DNA from: Sphingomonas carotinifaciens
GTDB lineage: Bacteria; Pseudomonadota; Alphaproteobacteria; Sphingomonadales; Sphingomonadaceae
Assembly (NCBI RefSeq): GCF_009789535.1
Contig: NZ_WSUT01000005.1
Coordinates: 1,983,501-2,047,500 of the forward strand
Direction: 5' to 3'
Length of the DNA stretch: 64,000 bases
This document shows, piece by piece, positions 19,739 to 28,645 of the stretch. Each line of letters starts with the position of its first letter. Position 1 is the stretch's first letter. The notes below the pieces were generated by a model, which did no database searches, was not told the DNA's origin, and worked only from the letters and a program-made list of their open reading frames with translations. A program made the translations under genes and the position numbers.

Positions 19739-20517
19739 CAGCCGACCAGCGCGCGGGTCGCGGCCTCGACATCGGCCTGCCGCATCAGCGCTTCGCCGAT
19801 CAGGAAGCAGTGGATGCCGTGCTGCGCCATCGCATCGAGGTCGGCACGGCTGGTGAGGCCGCTTTCGGCGACGAAGGTGCAGCCCTGCGGCGCGTGGCCG
19901 ACCAGATCATAGGTGTTCTGGAAGTTCACCTCGAACGTCTTCAGGTTGCGGTTGTTGACGCCGATCAGGCGCGAGCGGAGGCGCGCGGCGCGCTCCATCT
20001 CGGACAGGTCGTGCACCTCGACCAGCGCGTCCATCCCGCATTCGAGGGCCGCCGCCTCGATCTCCTGCATCTGCGCGTCGTCCAGCGCGGCGACGATGAT
20101 GAGGATGGCATCGGCCCCCAGGGCGCGTGCCTCGTGCACCTGCCACGGGTCGATCATGAAATCCTTGCGCAGCACGGGGATCGACACGGCGTTTCGGCCC
20201 GCCTCCAGATAGGCGTCCGATCCCTGGAACCAGCGTTCGTCGGTCAGGATCGACAAACAGGCGGCCCCGCCGGCTTCATAGGCGCGGGCATGGGCAACGG
20301 GATCGAAATCCTCGCGGATCAGGCCCTTGGACGGGCTTGCCTTCTTCACCTCGGCGATAAGCGCGTGGCCGGTCCTTGCATCGAGCGCGGCGCGAAAGCC
20401 GCGCGGGGCGCTTTGCCCGGCGATCCGCTGGTCGAGATCGGCGTGCGAGATCGTCGCCTTGCGCGCGGCGACATCGGCGCGCTTGGTTTCCAGGATGCGG
20501 TCGAGCATCGTCGTCAT
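19738..20517 (-). CDS. trpC: indole-3-glycerol phosphate synthase
   Basis: Forms indole-3-glycerol phosphate from CdRP in tryptophan synthesis. The 259-residue TIM barrel shows the [12 protein letters not shown] substrate motif near residue 50, [20 protein letters not shown] and VAESGL. Monofunctional; there is no TrpF domain. The start at 20517 overlaps the trpD stop by 4 bases (ATGA), and its own stop overlaps the moaC start. Confidence 0.96.
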   Translation of the reverse strand: MTTMLDRILETKRADVAARKATISHADLDQRIAGQSAPRGFRAALDARTGHALIAEVKKASPSKGLIREDFDPVAHARAYEAGGAACLSILTDERWFQGSDAYLEAGRNAVSIPVLRKDFMIDPWQVHEARALGADAILIIVAALDDAQMQEIEAAALECGMDALVEVHDLSEMERAARLRSRLIGVNNRNLKTFEVNFQNTYDLVGHAPQGCTFVAESGLTSRADLDAMAQHGIHCFLIGEALMRQADVEAATRALVG

Positions 20518-21509
20518 CGGTAGGCAATCCATTGATCGAGCAGACGGGCGGCGGCGCCGTCGTCCAGCACGCGGGCAGCGGCGACCGCGCCACGGCCAAG
20601 CGTCGTGCTGTGCCCCGCGACAAGGAGCGCGGCGGCGGCGTTGAGCAGCACCGCGTCGCGGTAGGCGCCTTCCTCACCGGCGAGCAGGCGCTGAAGCGCG
20701 GCGGCGTTGTGGGCGGCGTCGCCGCCGCGGATCGCGGAGACGGGATGGCGGGGCAGGCCGGCATCCTCGGGCGTGATCGTGGCGGGTGCTACGAGCGTGC
20801 CGACGGAGACGGCGATGCTGGGGCCGGCGCCGGAGAGTTCGTCCAGCCCCTCCTCGCCCGAGACGACCAGTGCGGCCTGGGTGCCGAGCTGGTTCAGCGC
20901 CTCCGCATAGAGCGGGGCATAGTCGGGGCGGGCGATGCCGATGAGCTGGCGGGTGACGTGCGCGGGATTGGCGAGCGGGCCCATCAGGTTGAAGATGGTG
21001 CGGCGGCCGATCGCGCGGCGGATCGGCGTGATCCGCTTCATCGCGGGGTGATGATTGGCCGCGAACAGGAAGGCGATGCCCAGATCGGCAAGGCTGGCCT
21101 CCGCCACCGCGCCGGCGCGATCCATGTCGAGGCCGAGCGCCTCCAGCGTGTCGGCGGCGCCCGCCTTGGACGAGGCGGCGCGATTGCCATGCTTGGCGAC
21201 GGGCACGCCGAGCGCGGCGACGACGAGCGCCACCGCGGTCGAGACGTTCAGCGTATGATGACCATCGCCACCGGTGCCGCAGACATCGACGGTGCCGGGT
21301 GGCGCCTGGATCGGGACGACCCGCTCGCGCAGGGCGCGCGCGGCCTCGGCGATCTCGATCGCGGTCTCGCCGCGTTCGGTCAGGCCGGTCAGGAAGGCGA
21401 TGATCGCCGCCTCGGTGGCCCGACCGTCGAGGATGTCGGCAAAGGCGACGCGGGCCGACTCGCGCGACAGCGGCGAGGCGGTATCGGGGAGCAGGGAAAC
21501 CGTGGTCAT
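20514..21509 (-). CDS. trpD: anthranilate phosphoribosyltransferase
   Basis: Transfers phosphoribosyl from PRPP to anthranilate. The 331-residue type IV phosphoribosyltransferase has the glycine-rich PRPP loop [25 protein letters not shown] and NLMGPLANP motifs. Length is typical. Coupled by ATGA overlaps to trpG upstream and trpC downstream. Confidence 0.96.
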   Translation of the reverse strand: MTTVSLLPDTASPLSRESARVAFADILDGRATEAAIIAFLTGLTERGETAIEIAEAARALRERVVPIQAPPGTVDVCGTGGDGHHTLNVSTAVALVVAALGVPVAKHGNRAASSKAGAADTLEALGLDMDRAGAVAEASLADLGIAFLFAANHHPAMKRITPIRRAIGRRTIFNLMGPLANPAHVTRQLIGIARPDYAPLYAEALNQLGTQAALVVSGEEGLDELSGAGPSIAVSVGTLVAPATITPEDAGLPRHPVSAIRGGDAAHNAAALQRLLAGEEGAYRDAVLLNAAAALLVAGHSTTLGRGAVAAARVLDDGAAARLLDQWIAYR

Positions 21510-22102
21510 GCCGCGAGATGCGCGGGCATGCGGTAGGCAATTCCCGCTTCGCGGAGGAAGTTGGCGAGCATGGCGTGGCCATGTTCGGTGGCGATGCTTT
21601 CGGGATGGAACTGCACGCTGTGGATCGGCAGATGCGCGTGGCGGAAGCCCATCACCGCGCCGTCCTGCGCACGCGCATTGACGATCAGGCTGTCGGGCAC
21701 GTCGTTGACGATCAGCGAATGGTAGCGCGTCGCGGTGAAGGGCGAGGGGAGCCCTGCGAACATGCCCGAGCCGTCATGCAGCACGGGCGAGGTCTTGCCG
21801 TGCATCAGCCCGCCGCGCTCCACCTTGCCGCCGAAATGCTGGCCGATCGCCTGATGCCCCAGGCACACGCCGAGCAGCGGCCGGCCGGCATCGGCACAGG
21901 CGGCGACGAGGTCGAGGCTGACGCCCGCCTCCGTCGGTGTGCAGGGGCCGGGCGAGATCAGAAAGGCGCTGGCGCCCGATGACAGCGCCTGGCCCGCCGA
22001 GATGGCGTCGTTGCGCACCACCTCCACCTCGGTCCCCAGTTCCTGGAGATAGTGGACGAGGTTCCAGGTGAAGCTGTCGTAATTGTCGACGACGAGGATC
22101 AT
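21506..22102 (-). CDS. trpG: anthranilate synthase component II (glutamine amidotransferase)
   Basis: Supplies ammonia from glutamine to TrpE. The 198-residue class I amidotransferase shows the oxyanion segment SPGPCTP, the nucleophile Cys80 in GVCLGHQ, and the His166/Glu168 pair in FHPES. It begins [15 protein letters not shown], typical of TrpG/PabA; the trp context favours TrpG, though a dual role in folate synthesis is possible because no pabA is seen. Start ATG at 22102. The upstream region is shared with the divergent secreted protein gene, so a promoter for trpGDC should lie in 22103-22258. Confidence 0.95.
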   Translation of the reverse strand: MILVVDNYDSFTWNLVHYLQELGTEVEVVRNDAISAGQALSSGASAFLISPGPCTPTEAGVSLDLVAACADAGRPLLGVCLGHQAIGQHFGGKVERGGLMHGKTSPVLHDGSGMFAGLPSPFTATRYHSLIVNDVPDSLIVNARAQDGAVMGFRHAHLPIHSVQFHPESIATEHGHAMLANFLREAGIAYRMPAHLAA

Positions 22103-22258
22103 GGAGGCCGCCATAGACGCGTGTCACGATGTTGCAAAGCGTCGCCGGTGCCGACACATCGTAGCAATGCCGCGGCTGTAGCGCCGGCGGATCGGCGCGG
22201 TTCAGCATGGAGCCATGCGCCGTGCCCGACGTTGTTCCGGACAAAGGAGACTTCGCTC

Positions 22259-22699
22259 ATGTTCCGCCCCCTGTTGATCGCCGCGCTGGTCGCGTCGCCC
22301 CTGCCGGCTTTCGCACAGACCCAGGCCGCAGCGGCCGATCAGCAGGCCGAGACCGGCCAGCCGCCCAAGCGCGTGCGCAGCGTGACCCTGACCGGCGACC
22401 AGAAATGCCCGCAAAGCACCGCCGACGAGGTGGTGGTGTGCGGGCGCGACGACGAGCCGTTCCGTATTCCGAAGGGTTTGCGCGACGATCGCCCGATCGC
22501 GGCGCAGAACCAGAGTTGGGTGAACCGTGCCGCGGTCGCGGACCGGATCGGGCGGACGGCGGCGGGCCTGCCCGACACCTGCTCGCCGGTGGGGTCGGGC
22601 GGGCAGACGGGTTGCTCGCTGACCTGGAACCGCGAATTCGCCGCACAGCGCCGGGCCGATGCGGCAGCCGAGCGGGCGGTGCCGGGCGGCGAGGAGTAA
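22259..22699 (+). CDS. small secreted protein of unknown function
   Basis: A 146-residue protein with a signal peptide (MFRPLLIAALVASPLPAFAQ) and four cysteines after the signal, in KCPQSTADEVVVCGRDDEP and DTCSPVGSGGQTGCSL, suggesting two disulfides. I do not recognise a named domain; similar CPQS...VVVCG proteins recur in sphingomonads from memory. The ATG is preceded by AAGGAGA. It is inserted on the opposite strand between trpG and trpE and ends 7 bp from the trpE stop, splitting the trp genes into two units. Confidence 0.75.
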   Translation: MFRPLLIAALVASPLPAFAQTQAAAADQQAETGQPPKRVRSVTLTGDQKCPQSTADEVVVCGRDDEPFRIPKGLRDDRPIAAQNQSWVNRAAVADRIGRTAAGLPDTCSPVGSGGQTGCSLTWNREFAAQRRADAAAERAVPGGEE

Positions 22700-22706
22700 G
22701 CCGCCC

Positions 22707-24200
22707 CTACTGCCCGAAACCGCTTTCCGCCGCGCGGGCGACCGCCTCGCGGGCGGCGGCAAGGATGGCGCCGGCCTTGGCCTCGCACTCGCGCTGTTCA
22801 TAGGCGGGGTCGGAGTCGGCGACGATGCCCGCGCCGGCCTGGACGTGGATCATGCCGTCCTTCACCACCGCGGTGCGCAGCACGATGCAGCTGTCCATCG
22901 ATCCGTCGGGCGAAAAATAGCCGACGCCGCCGGCATAGGCACCGCGGCGTTCGGGTTCGAGCTCGGCAATGATCTGGCAGGCGCGGACCTTTGGCGCACC
23001 GCTGACCGTGCCGGCGGGGAAGCCGGCGAACAGCGCGTCGAGCGCATCCTTTTCGGGTGCCAGCGTGCCGACCACGTTCGACACGATGTGCATCACATGG
23101 CTGTAGAGTTCGACCGTGTAGCTGTCCGTCACGCGCACGCTGCCCGGTGCGGAGGCGCGGCCGGTATCGTTGCGGCCGAGATCGAGCAGCATCAGATGTT
23201 CGGCCCGTTCCTTCGGATCGGCGAGCAGGCTGGTGCGGTTCGCCTCGTCCTCCGCGGCGGTCCTGCCGCGCGGGCGGGTGCCGGCGATGGGGCGGATGGT
23301 GACGTCGCCGTCGCGGACGCGCACGAGGATCTCGGGGCTGGAGCCGATCAGCGAAAAACCGGGTAGATCAAGATGATAGAGGAAGGGGGAGGGGTTGATG
23401 CGGCGCAGGCTGCGGTAGAGTTCGAAGGGGGGGAGCGCAAACGGCGTCTCGAACCGCTGGGCCAGCACGACCTGAAAGATGTCGCCGGCGACGATATAGT
23501 CCTTCGCGCGGGCGACCATTTCCCCGTAGCGGCCGGGGGCGAGCGCGGGGGTGTAGGCGGGCTCGTCGAGATCGGCGCGAACGGGCGCCGGCAGCGGCGT
23601 GGCGGCAAGGCGCGCGGCGACCGCATCGAGGCGGCTCTCCGCATCGGCGACGATGGCGGCGGCGTCGCGGGTGGCGTCGGGCCAGGCCGGGGCGACGAGG
23701 AACAGCGCGTCGGCGAGACGGTCGAAGACGAGGATGACGGTGGGGCGGACGAAGATCATGTCCGGCAGGCCGAGCGGGTCGCTCGCCGGCTGAGGCAGAT
23801 CCTCCACCAACCCCACGGTTTCATAGCCGAAATAGCCGACAAGGCAGGCCAGCGCGCGGGGCAGCCCCTCCGGCACGTCGGCGCGGCATTCGGCGACCAG
23901 CGTGCGGAGCGCCGCCAGCGTATCCTGCGCGCAATCCGCGAACGCGTCGCGGTCGGTCGCCCAGTGGCGGTTGATCGCGGCGGCCTTCCCATGCGCGCGG
24001 AAGACGAGATCGGGGGCAAGGCCGATCAGGCTGTGGCGGCCGCGGGTCGCGCCGCCCTCCACCGATTCGAGCAGGAAATCGCCGCGGCCGGGCTCGATCA
24101 GCTTCAGGGCGGCGGCGACCGGCGTCTCGGTATCCGCGACCTGCCGGCGCCAGATCAGCGCCGGCCGGCCGGAGGCGAGCGCGGAGACGGGATCAGTTAT
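22707..24200 (-). CDS. trpE: anthranilate synthase component I (non-canonical start suspected)
   Basis: Converts chorismate and ammonia to anthranilate. The chorismate-binding half is complete, including the IAGTRPRGRT, LDLGRNDTGR, HIVSNVVGTL and FPAGTVSGAPK motifs. The first canonical start in frame is GTG at 24062, but this removes about 46 residues that clearly belong to the protein, including the LLES tryptophan feedback motif. In-frame coding continues to a stop inside ppiD with no ATG, GTG or TTG. An ATA at 24200 (reading ATA-ACT-GAT-CCC) has GGGAG seven bases upstream and gives a normal 497-residue protein overlapping the ppiD end by 8 bases. Confidence 0.85.
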   Translation of the reverse strand: MTDPVSALASGRPALIWRRQVADTETPVAAALKLIEPGRGDFLLESVEGGATRGRHSLIGLAPDLVFRAHGKAAAINRHWATDRDAFADCAQDTLAALRTLVAECRADVPEGLPRALACLVGYFGYETVGLVEDLPQPASDPLGLPDMIFVRPTVILVFDRLADALFLVAPAWPDATRDAAAIVADAESRLDAVAARLAATPLPAPVRADLDEPAYTPALAPGRYGEMVARAKDYIVAGDIFQVVLAQRFETPFALPPFELYRSLRRINPSPFLYHLDLPGFSLIGSSPEILVRVRDGDVTIRPIAGTRPRGRTAAEDEANRTSLLADPKERAEHLMLLDLGRNDTGRASAPGSVRVTDSYTVELYSHVMHIVSNVVGTLAPEKDALDALFAGFPAGTVSGAPKVRACQIIAELEPERRGAYAGGVGYFSPDGSMDSCIVLRTAVVKDGMIHVQAGAGIVADSDPAYEQRECEAKAGAILAAAREAVARAAESGFGQ

Positions 24201-26145
24201 TGGAGCTGCTCCCGTTCACCAGCTCGTTGCGCACCGCCGCGACGTTGCCGGTATCGATCTTCACGCCGACATTCCTGCTGACCGCGCGGACAAACTGTTC
24301 AACATATTCGCGGCCCTGAAGACGGCCGATGTCGGCGCGGGCGGCGCGGACGGCGTCCGGGGTGTTCGAGGCGTCGCCACGGTCGATCCGGTCCAGCTTG
24401 ATGACGTACCAGCCGTCGCCGCCGGGCGATTGCAGCGTCTTAGTGGTGCCCTGCTTCATGCTGAACAACAGCGCGAGGGGCGCGGCGGCCGGCGTCTGCT
24501 GCGCCGCGGCCAGCTGCGCACGCGCGGCGGCGATCGGGCGGATGGCGGGAAGCGACAGCCCGGTCTGGCCGAGTGCGGCACCAAGCGCTGCACCCTTGTT
24601 GACGCGGGCCAGCACGTCGTTCGCCACCTTGCGGGCCGCGGCGCGGGCGCGATCGGCCTTGAGGTCGGCGATGACGGCGTTCTGCACCTGCATCAGCGGG
24701 CGGGGGGCGGAGGGCACGACCTGACCGACGGCGACGACGGCGAAGCCGCCATCCTGGCCGAGCGGCACCACCTGCGGCGCATCGCCATCCTCGGCGGTGA
24801 AGGCGGCGGTGATCATGGTGCGCTGTTCGGCCGAGGGCTGGAAGGCGGGGGCGTCGGGCGCCTGCCCCTGCGCGGTGACGGCGGGGAGCGCCTGTGCCTG
24901 CAGCTTCTGGTCGCCGACGACCTCGTCAAAGGTGGCATTGTCGGCCAGCGCATCCTCGACCTTGTTGCGCAGGTCGGCGAGCGCGGCGGCGGACTTCTGC
25001 TTGGTCAGCGTGTCGACGATGTCGGCGCGAACCTGTTGCAGCGTGCGCGCCGGCACCTGGGTGACGGCATCGACGCGCGCGACGACGAAGCCGAGCGTAC
25101 CGCGCAAGGGGCCGACGACCGCGCCCTGCGACGCAGCAAAGACCGCATCGGCGACCGCGGCGGAGGTGGTCGCGGCATAGGCGGCCTTGTCGACGCCTTC
25201 CTGCGTGGAGGGCTCCAGCCCGGCGGCCTGTGCGGCGGCGGCAAGCGCGGTGCCGCCCTTCACCTTGGCGGCAAGCGCATTCGCACCGGCCTGGTCGGCG
25301 ACGATGACCTGGGTGACGGTGCGCTTCTCGCTGGCGGCGTAGCTGGACTGGTTGGACCGGAAATAGGCGGCGATCTCGGCATCGGTCGGGGTGACGCGCG
25401 CGGCGACCGCCTGCGGCGAAACCACGGCGTAGCGCACCGTGCGACGCTCCGGCAGGGTGTAGCGCGACAGGTTGCGGCCGTAGAAGCTCTGGATCTCCGC
25501 GGGCGTGGGCGCGGCACCGGTGCCGACCGCGGTCAGCGGGATGAAGCCGATCTGGCCGGCGCGCTTTTCGAGCAACAGCGAGGCATAAGGGAGCGCCAGT
25601 TGCTGCGGCATCTGCGTCGCGCCCTGGGTGGGGGCGATAAGCTGCTGGCCGATCAGTTCGCGGGCGATGTCGGTGCGCACCTGCTGATCGGTCATCTTCC
25701 GGTCGGCCAGGATGCGCTGGTAAAGCGTGGGATCGAACTGGCCATTGGGCCCGCGCAGCGCCGGGATCGAGGCGATCTGGCCGTCGACCGCGCGGCGCGA
25801 GACGACCATGCCCTGGTCATGGCCGAATTCCTCCAGCGCCATGCCGTTGACGATCCGCTGCAGCGTGCCGTCGAGCCCGCCCTGAGCGATAAAGGTCGCG
25901 ACATCGAGCGTCGGCTGTTCGCGGCGATACGCCTCCACCTCGGCGTTGACCGCCTGGCGCAGCTCGGCATTGCCGACCTTGGCATCGCCGACCTTGGCGA
26001 CCTGCGCTCCACCGATGCCGCCCCCCATGCTGGTGACGTTCGACACGTCACCCGCCGCAAAGGCGATCGCGATCACCCCCAGGACGATGAAGGTGACGAT
26101 GACACCGGCCTTGGAATTGATGATCCGGCGGAAGAAACTGAGCAT
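24193..26145 (-). CDS. ppiD: SurA/PpiD-type periplasmic peptidylprolyl isomerase
   Basis: A 650-residue membrane-anchored folding factor. A short cytoplasmic tail (MLSFFRRIINSKAG) precedes one transmembrane helix (about 14-31), then a SurA-N-like helical domain (about 45-190), a degenerate PpiC rotamase domain (about 240-370) and a second PpiC-like C-terminal region. This is the PpiD layout: a SecYEG-associated chaperone for proteins leaving the translocon. Rotamase residues are weakly conserved, so chaperone rather than isomerase activity is likely. It is followed by and overlaps the proposed trpE start. Confidence 0.88.
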   Translation of the reverse strand: MLSFFRRIINSKAGVIVTFIVLGVIAIAFAAGDVSNVTSMGGGIGGAQVAKVGDAKVGNAELRQAVNAEVEAYRREQPTLDVATFIAQGGLDGTLQRIVNGMALEEFGHDQGMVVSRRAVDGQIASIPALRGPNGQFDPTLYQRILADRKMTDQQVRTDIARELIGQQLIAPTQGATQMPQQLALPYASLLLEKRAGQIGFIPLTAVGTGAAPTPAEIQSFYGRNLSRYTLPERRTVRYAVVSPQAVAARVTPTDAEIAAYFRSNQSSYAASEKRTVTQVIVADQAGANALAAKVKGGTALAAAAQAAGLEPSTQEGVDKAAYAATTSAAVADAVFAASQGAVVGPLRGTLGFVVARVDAVTQVPARTLQQVRADIVDTLTKQKSAAALADLRNKVEDALADNATFDEVVGDQKLQAQALPAVTAQGQAPDAPAFQPSAEQRTMITAAFTAEDGDAPQVVPLGQDGGFAVVAVGQVVPSAPRPLMQVQNAVIADLKADRARAAARKVANDVLARVNKGAALGAALGQTGLSLPAIRPIAAARAQLAAAQQTPAAAPLALLFSMKQGTTKTLQSPGGDGWYVIKLDRIDRGDASNTPDAVRAARADIGRLQGREYVEQFVRAVSRNVGVKIDTGNVAAVRNELVNGSSSNN

Positions 26146-26274
26146 GGACGACCGATCGGCAGGAGAAAATCGGGTGATGCTTTAAGAGGCGGGCGCGCAA
26201 GCATCAAGCTTGTGCCGCAACGCAGACGCGCTATCGGTGTTGAACATGTATAACGATGAAGTGGGAATCCGGGG

Positions 26275-27021
26275 ATGACGCGGCGCAAACTGGTGGCGGG
26301 CAACTGGAAGATGAACGGATCGCTGGCCGCGCTCGGCGAGCTGGACGCGATCGCGGCGGCAGCGGATGCGGCGCCGGGGGTCGATGTCGCGGTGGCGGTG
26401 CCGGCCACGCTGATCGGGCCGGCGGCGGCGCGCGTACCGGGTCTGGCGATCGGCGCCGAGGACGTGCACGAGCGCGATGCGGGCGCGCATACCGGCTGCA
26501 TCTCGGCGGCGATGGTGGCGGAGGTGGGCGCCAGCTTCACCATCGTCGGCCATTCCGAGCGGCGGGCCGATCAGGGCGAGACGAGCCAGGATGCGTGGGC
26601 CAAGGCGGCGGCGGCGCACCGGCAGGGCCTGAGCGTCATCCTGTGCTGCGGCGAGACGGAGGCCGAGCGCAACGCGGGTCGCGCCGAACGCGTGGTGCAG
26701 GCGCAGATCGAGAAGTCGGTGCCCGACAATGCGGACGGCAGCTGGTTCACCCTCGCCTATGAGCCGCGTTGGGCGATCGGGACGGGCCGCACCCCGACGC
26801 TGGAGGAGATCGGATCGATCCACGCGATCGCGCGCGCCAAGCTGCGCATGCTGATCGGCGATGCGGCGGACGGGGTGCGCATCCTGTACGGCGGATCGGT
26901 GACGGGGGAGAATGCCGCGACGATCCTGGCGGTGGACGATGTGGACGGCGCGCTGGTCGGGGGTGCGAGTTTGACGGCGGCGAAGTTCGTGCCGATCATC
27001 GAGGCGGCGGCGGGGGTTTGA
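26275..27021 (+). CDS. tpiA: triose-phosphate isomerase
   Basis: Interconverts dihydroxyacetone phosphate and glyceraldehyde 3-phosphate. The 248-residue TIM barrel has the full catalytic set: Lys12 in GNWKMNG, His93 in VGHSERR and Glu163 in AYEPRWAIGTG, with the phosphate-binding loop YGGSVTGEN near the C-terminus. Divergent from ppiD with 129 bp between starts. No other glycolytic gene is adjacent. Confidence 0.97.
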   Translation: MTRRKLVAGNWKMNGSLAALGELDAIAAAADAAPGVDVAVAVPATLIGPAAARVPGLAIGAEDVHERDAGAHTGCISAAMVAEVGASFTIVGHSERRADQGETSQDAWAKAAAAHRQGLSVILCCGETEAERNAGRAERVVQAQIEKSVPDNADGSWFTLAYEPRWAIGTGRTPTLEEIGSIHAIARAKLRMLIGDAADGVRILYGGSVTGENAATILAVDDVDGALVGGASLTAAKFVPIIEAAAGV

Positions 27022-27052
27022 TTTTTTGGCGGCGCTGCCTGGCGGTAGGTCG

Positions 27053-27262
27053 CCCTCTCCCCAGCGGGGAGAGGGAGGGGACCCGCGGCTTTCGCCGTGG
27101 GGAGGGTGAGGGGGTGCCCAGCAGTGCTGCGCTTCGTGTCGGCCCCTCACCCTCCCACTGCCTGACGGCAGCGGGCCCCTCCAGCATCAGGTCGTTCATG
27201 CCCCCGGCATGAACTAAACAGCGCGGGGCGCTGTTTACCTGATGCTCCCCGTGGGGGAGAGA
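27053..27262 (-). repeat. composite structured repeat (copy 1), interrupted by a second element
   Basis: The element starts with CCCTCTCCCC/GGGGAGAGGG arms (27053-27075). It continues with a long inverted pair, GGGAGGGTGAGGGG and CCCCTCACCCTCCC (about 27098-27157), around a central segment containing GCAGTGCTGCG. It ends in a second terminal hairpin that has been split by a 64-base insert at 27183-27246. Read on the minus strand it aligns along its length with the plus-strand copy at 39370-39521, including the central CGCAGCACTGCT, so this is one oriented repeat family. It fills most of the tpiA-pepB intergenic space. Confidence 0.75.
27183..27246. repeat. three-way-junction element inserted in the composite repeat
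   Basis: An outer 10-bp stem (AGCATCAGGT at 27183-27192 with ACCTGATGCT at 27237-27246) encloses two perfect 9-bp hairpins: GTTCATGCC/GGCATGAAC (27194-27214, loop CCC) and AAACAGCGC/GCGCTGTTT (27216-27236, loop GGG). Only two bases in the junction are unpaired. Every arm is perfect, which is unlikely by chance and points to a maintained RNA or DNA structure or a small mobile element. Confidence 0.65.
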
Positions 27263-27268
27263 GAATAA

Positions 27269-28645
27269 TCACCCGTACCGCTTCTTCAGCATCGCATACG
27301 CCGCACGGAGGGCATAGGCGTCGGCGCCCTTGGGGCGGCCGGGTTTGGCCGTGGGGCGCCAGGCGAAGACGTCGAGATGGGCCCAGGCGGTGCCTTCGCG
27401 CACGAAGCGGCGGAGGAAGAGGGCGGCGGTGATCGCGCCGGCAAAGCCGCCTTCGGGGGCGTTGACCATGTCGGCCACGTCCGATTTCAGCATGTCGTCG
27501 TACCCGTCCCACAGGGGCAGGCGCCAGAGGGGATCGTCCTCGGCCGTGCCCGCGGCGAGCAGGGCGCCGGCCAGCGCCTCGTCATCGGTGAAGAGCGGCG
27601 GCAGGTCCGGGCCGAGCGCCACGCGGGCGGCGCCGGTCAGCGTCGCGAAATCGAGGATCAGGTCGGGGGCATGTTCGCCGGCGCGGGTCAGCGCGTCGCC
27701 CAGGATCAGCCTGCCTTCGGCATCGGTGTTCGTGTTCTCGACGGTCAGGCCCTTGCGGGTGCGCAGCACGTCGCCGGGGCGGAAGGAGGCGGCGGACACC
27801 GCATTCTCGACCGCGGGGACGAGGAGGTGGAGGCGGACGGGCAGGCGCGCGGCCATGACCAGGCCGGCGAGCGCGATCGCGTGGGCAGCGCCGCCCATGT
27901 CCTTCTTCATCAGGCGCATCGCGGCGGACGGCTTGATATCGAGGCCGCCGGTGTCGAAGCACACGCCCTTGCCGACGATGGCGAGGCCGGGATGCGCGGG
28001 GTCGCCCCAGGCGAGTTCGATCAGGCGGGGTGCACGCTCCGGCGTGGCGGCGATGCCGACCGCGTGGATCATCGGATAGTCGCGGGCCAGCGCCTCCCCT
28101 TGCGTCACCGCGATCTCCGCGCCGAAGCGGCGGGCGAGTTCGGCGATTTCATGTTCCAGTTCGGCGGGGCCGAGATCGCCGGCGGCGGTGTTGACCAGAT
28201 CGCGGACCTGCGCGGTGGCCGCCGCGATGCGCACGGTTTCCTCGATATGCGCGGCGTCGCGGGTCAGGAGGACGCGCTGCCCGGTCGGCTCGCCGGCCTT
28301 GTAGCGGGTGAAGCGGTACTGGCCGAGCAGCCAGCCGAGCGCGGCGGGACCGGCATCGATCCCCTCCGGTCGGTAGACGCCCTCCGGCAATATCTCCGCA
28401 AGTCGGGCGAGTGCCCAGGGCGAGTGCGGATCGGCGATGGCGGCGACGACCTGCCAGTCGCTTTCCCCGGTGACGATCAGGTGCGTGCCCGCCTTGCCCG
28501 TGAAGCGCGCGGCGGCGGCCTGGGTGCGGACCGCCTGGGGCTGGTCGTGCAACCATGCCCCAAAGTCATCCGGCGCGATCGCGGTGATGGTGCGCGCATA
28601 TTGGCCGCGATCGGGTTGCAGCAGAAGCGTGAAGTCGGTCGTCAT
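27269..28645 (-). CDS. leucyl aminopeptidase family (M17) metallopeptidase
   Basis: A 458-residue cytosolic aminopeptidase. The N-terminal third is a divergent regulatory domain. The catalytic domain carries VGKGVCFDTGGLDIKP (Lys and Asp metal ligands), the MKKDMGGAA helix, and the NTDAEGRL signature with a further Asp and Glu ligand. The length and sequence are nearer the PepB/short M17 branch than PepA. It follows the serine hydrolase gene with a 4-base ATGA overlap, so the two form an operon. Confidence 0.9.
   Translation of the reverse strand: MTTDFTLLLQPDRGQYARTITAIAPDDFGAWLHDQPQAVRTQAAAARFTGKAGTHLIVTGESDWQVVAAIADPHSPWALARLAEILPEGVYRPEGIDAGPAALGWLLGQYRFTRYKAGEPTGQRVLLTRDAAHIEETVRIAAATAQVRDLVNTAAGDLGPAELEHEIAELARRFGAEIAVTQGEALARDYPMIHAVGIAATPERAPRLIELAWGDPAHPGLAIVGKGVCFDTGGLDIKPSAAMRLMKKDMGGAAHAIALAGLVMAARLPVRLHLLVPAVENAVSAASFRPGDVLRTRKGLTVENTNTDAEGRLILGDALTRAGEHAPDLILDFATLTGAARVALGPDLPPLFTDDEALAGALLAAGTAEDDPLWRLPLWDGYDDMLKSDVADMVNAPEGGFAGAITAALFLRRFVREGTAWAHLDVFAWRPTAKPGRPKGADAYALRAAYAMLKKRYG

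Noticed and set aside
22103..22258. A trp attenuator leader peptide before trpG
   Set aside because: No short frame with clustered Trp codons and no competing hairpins followed by a T-run were found on the minus strand.
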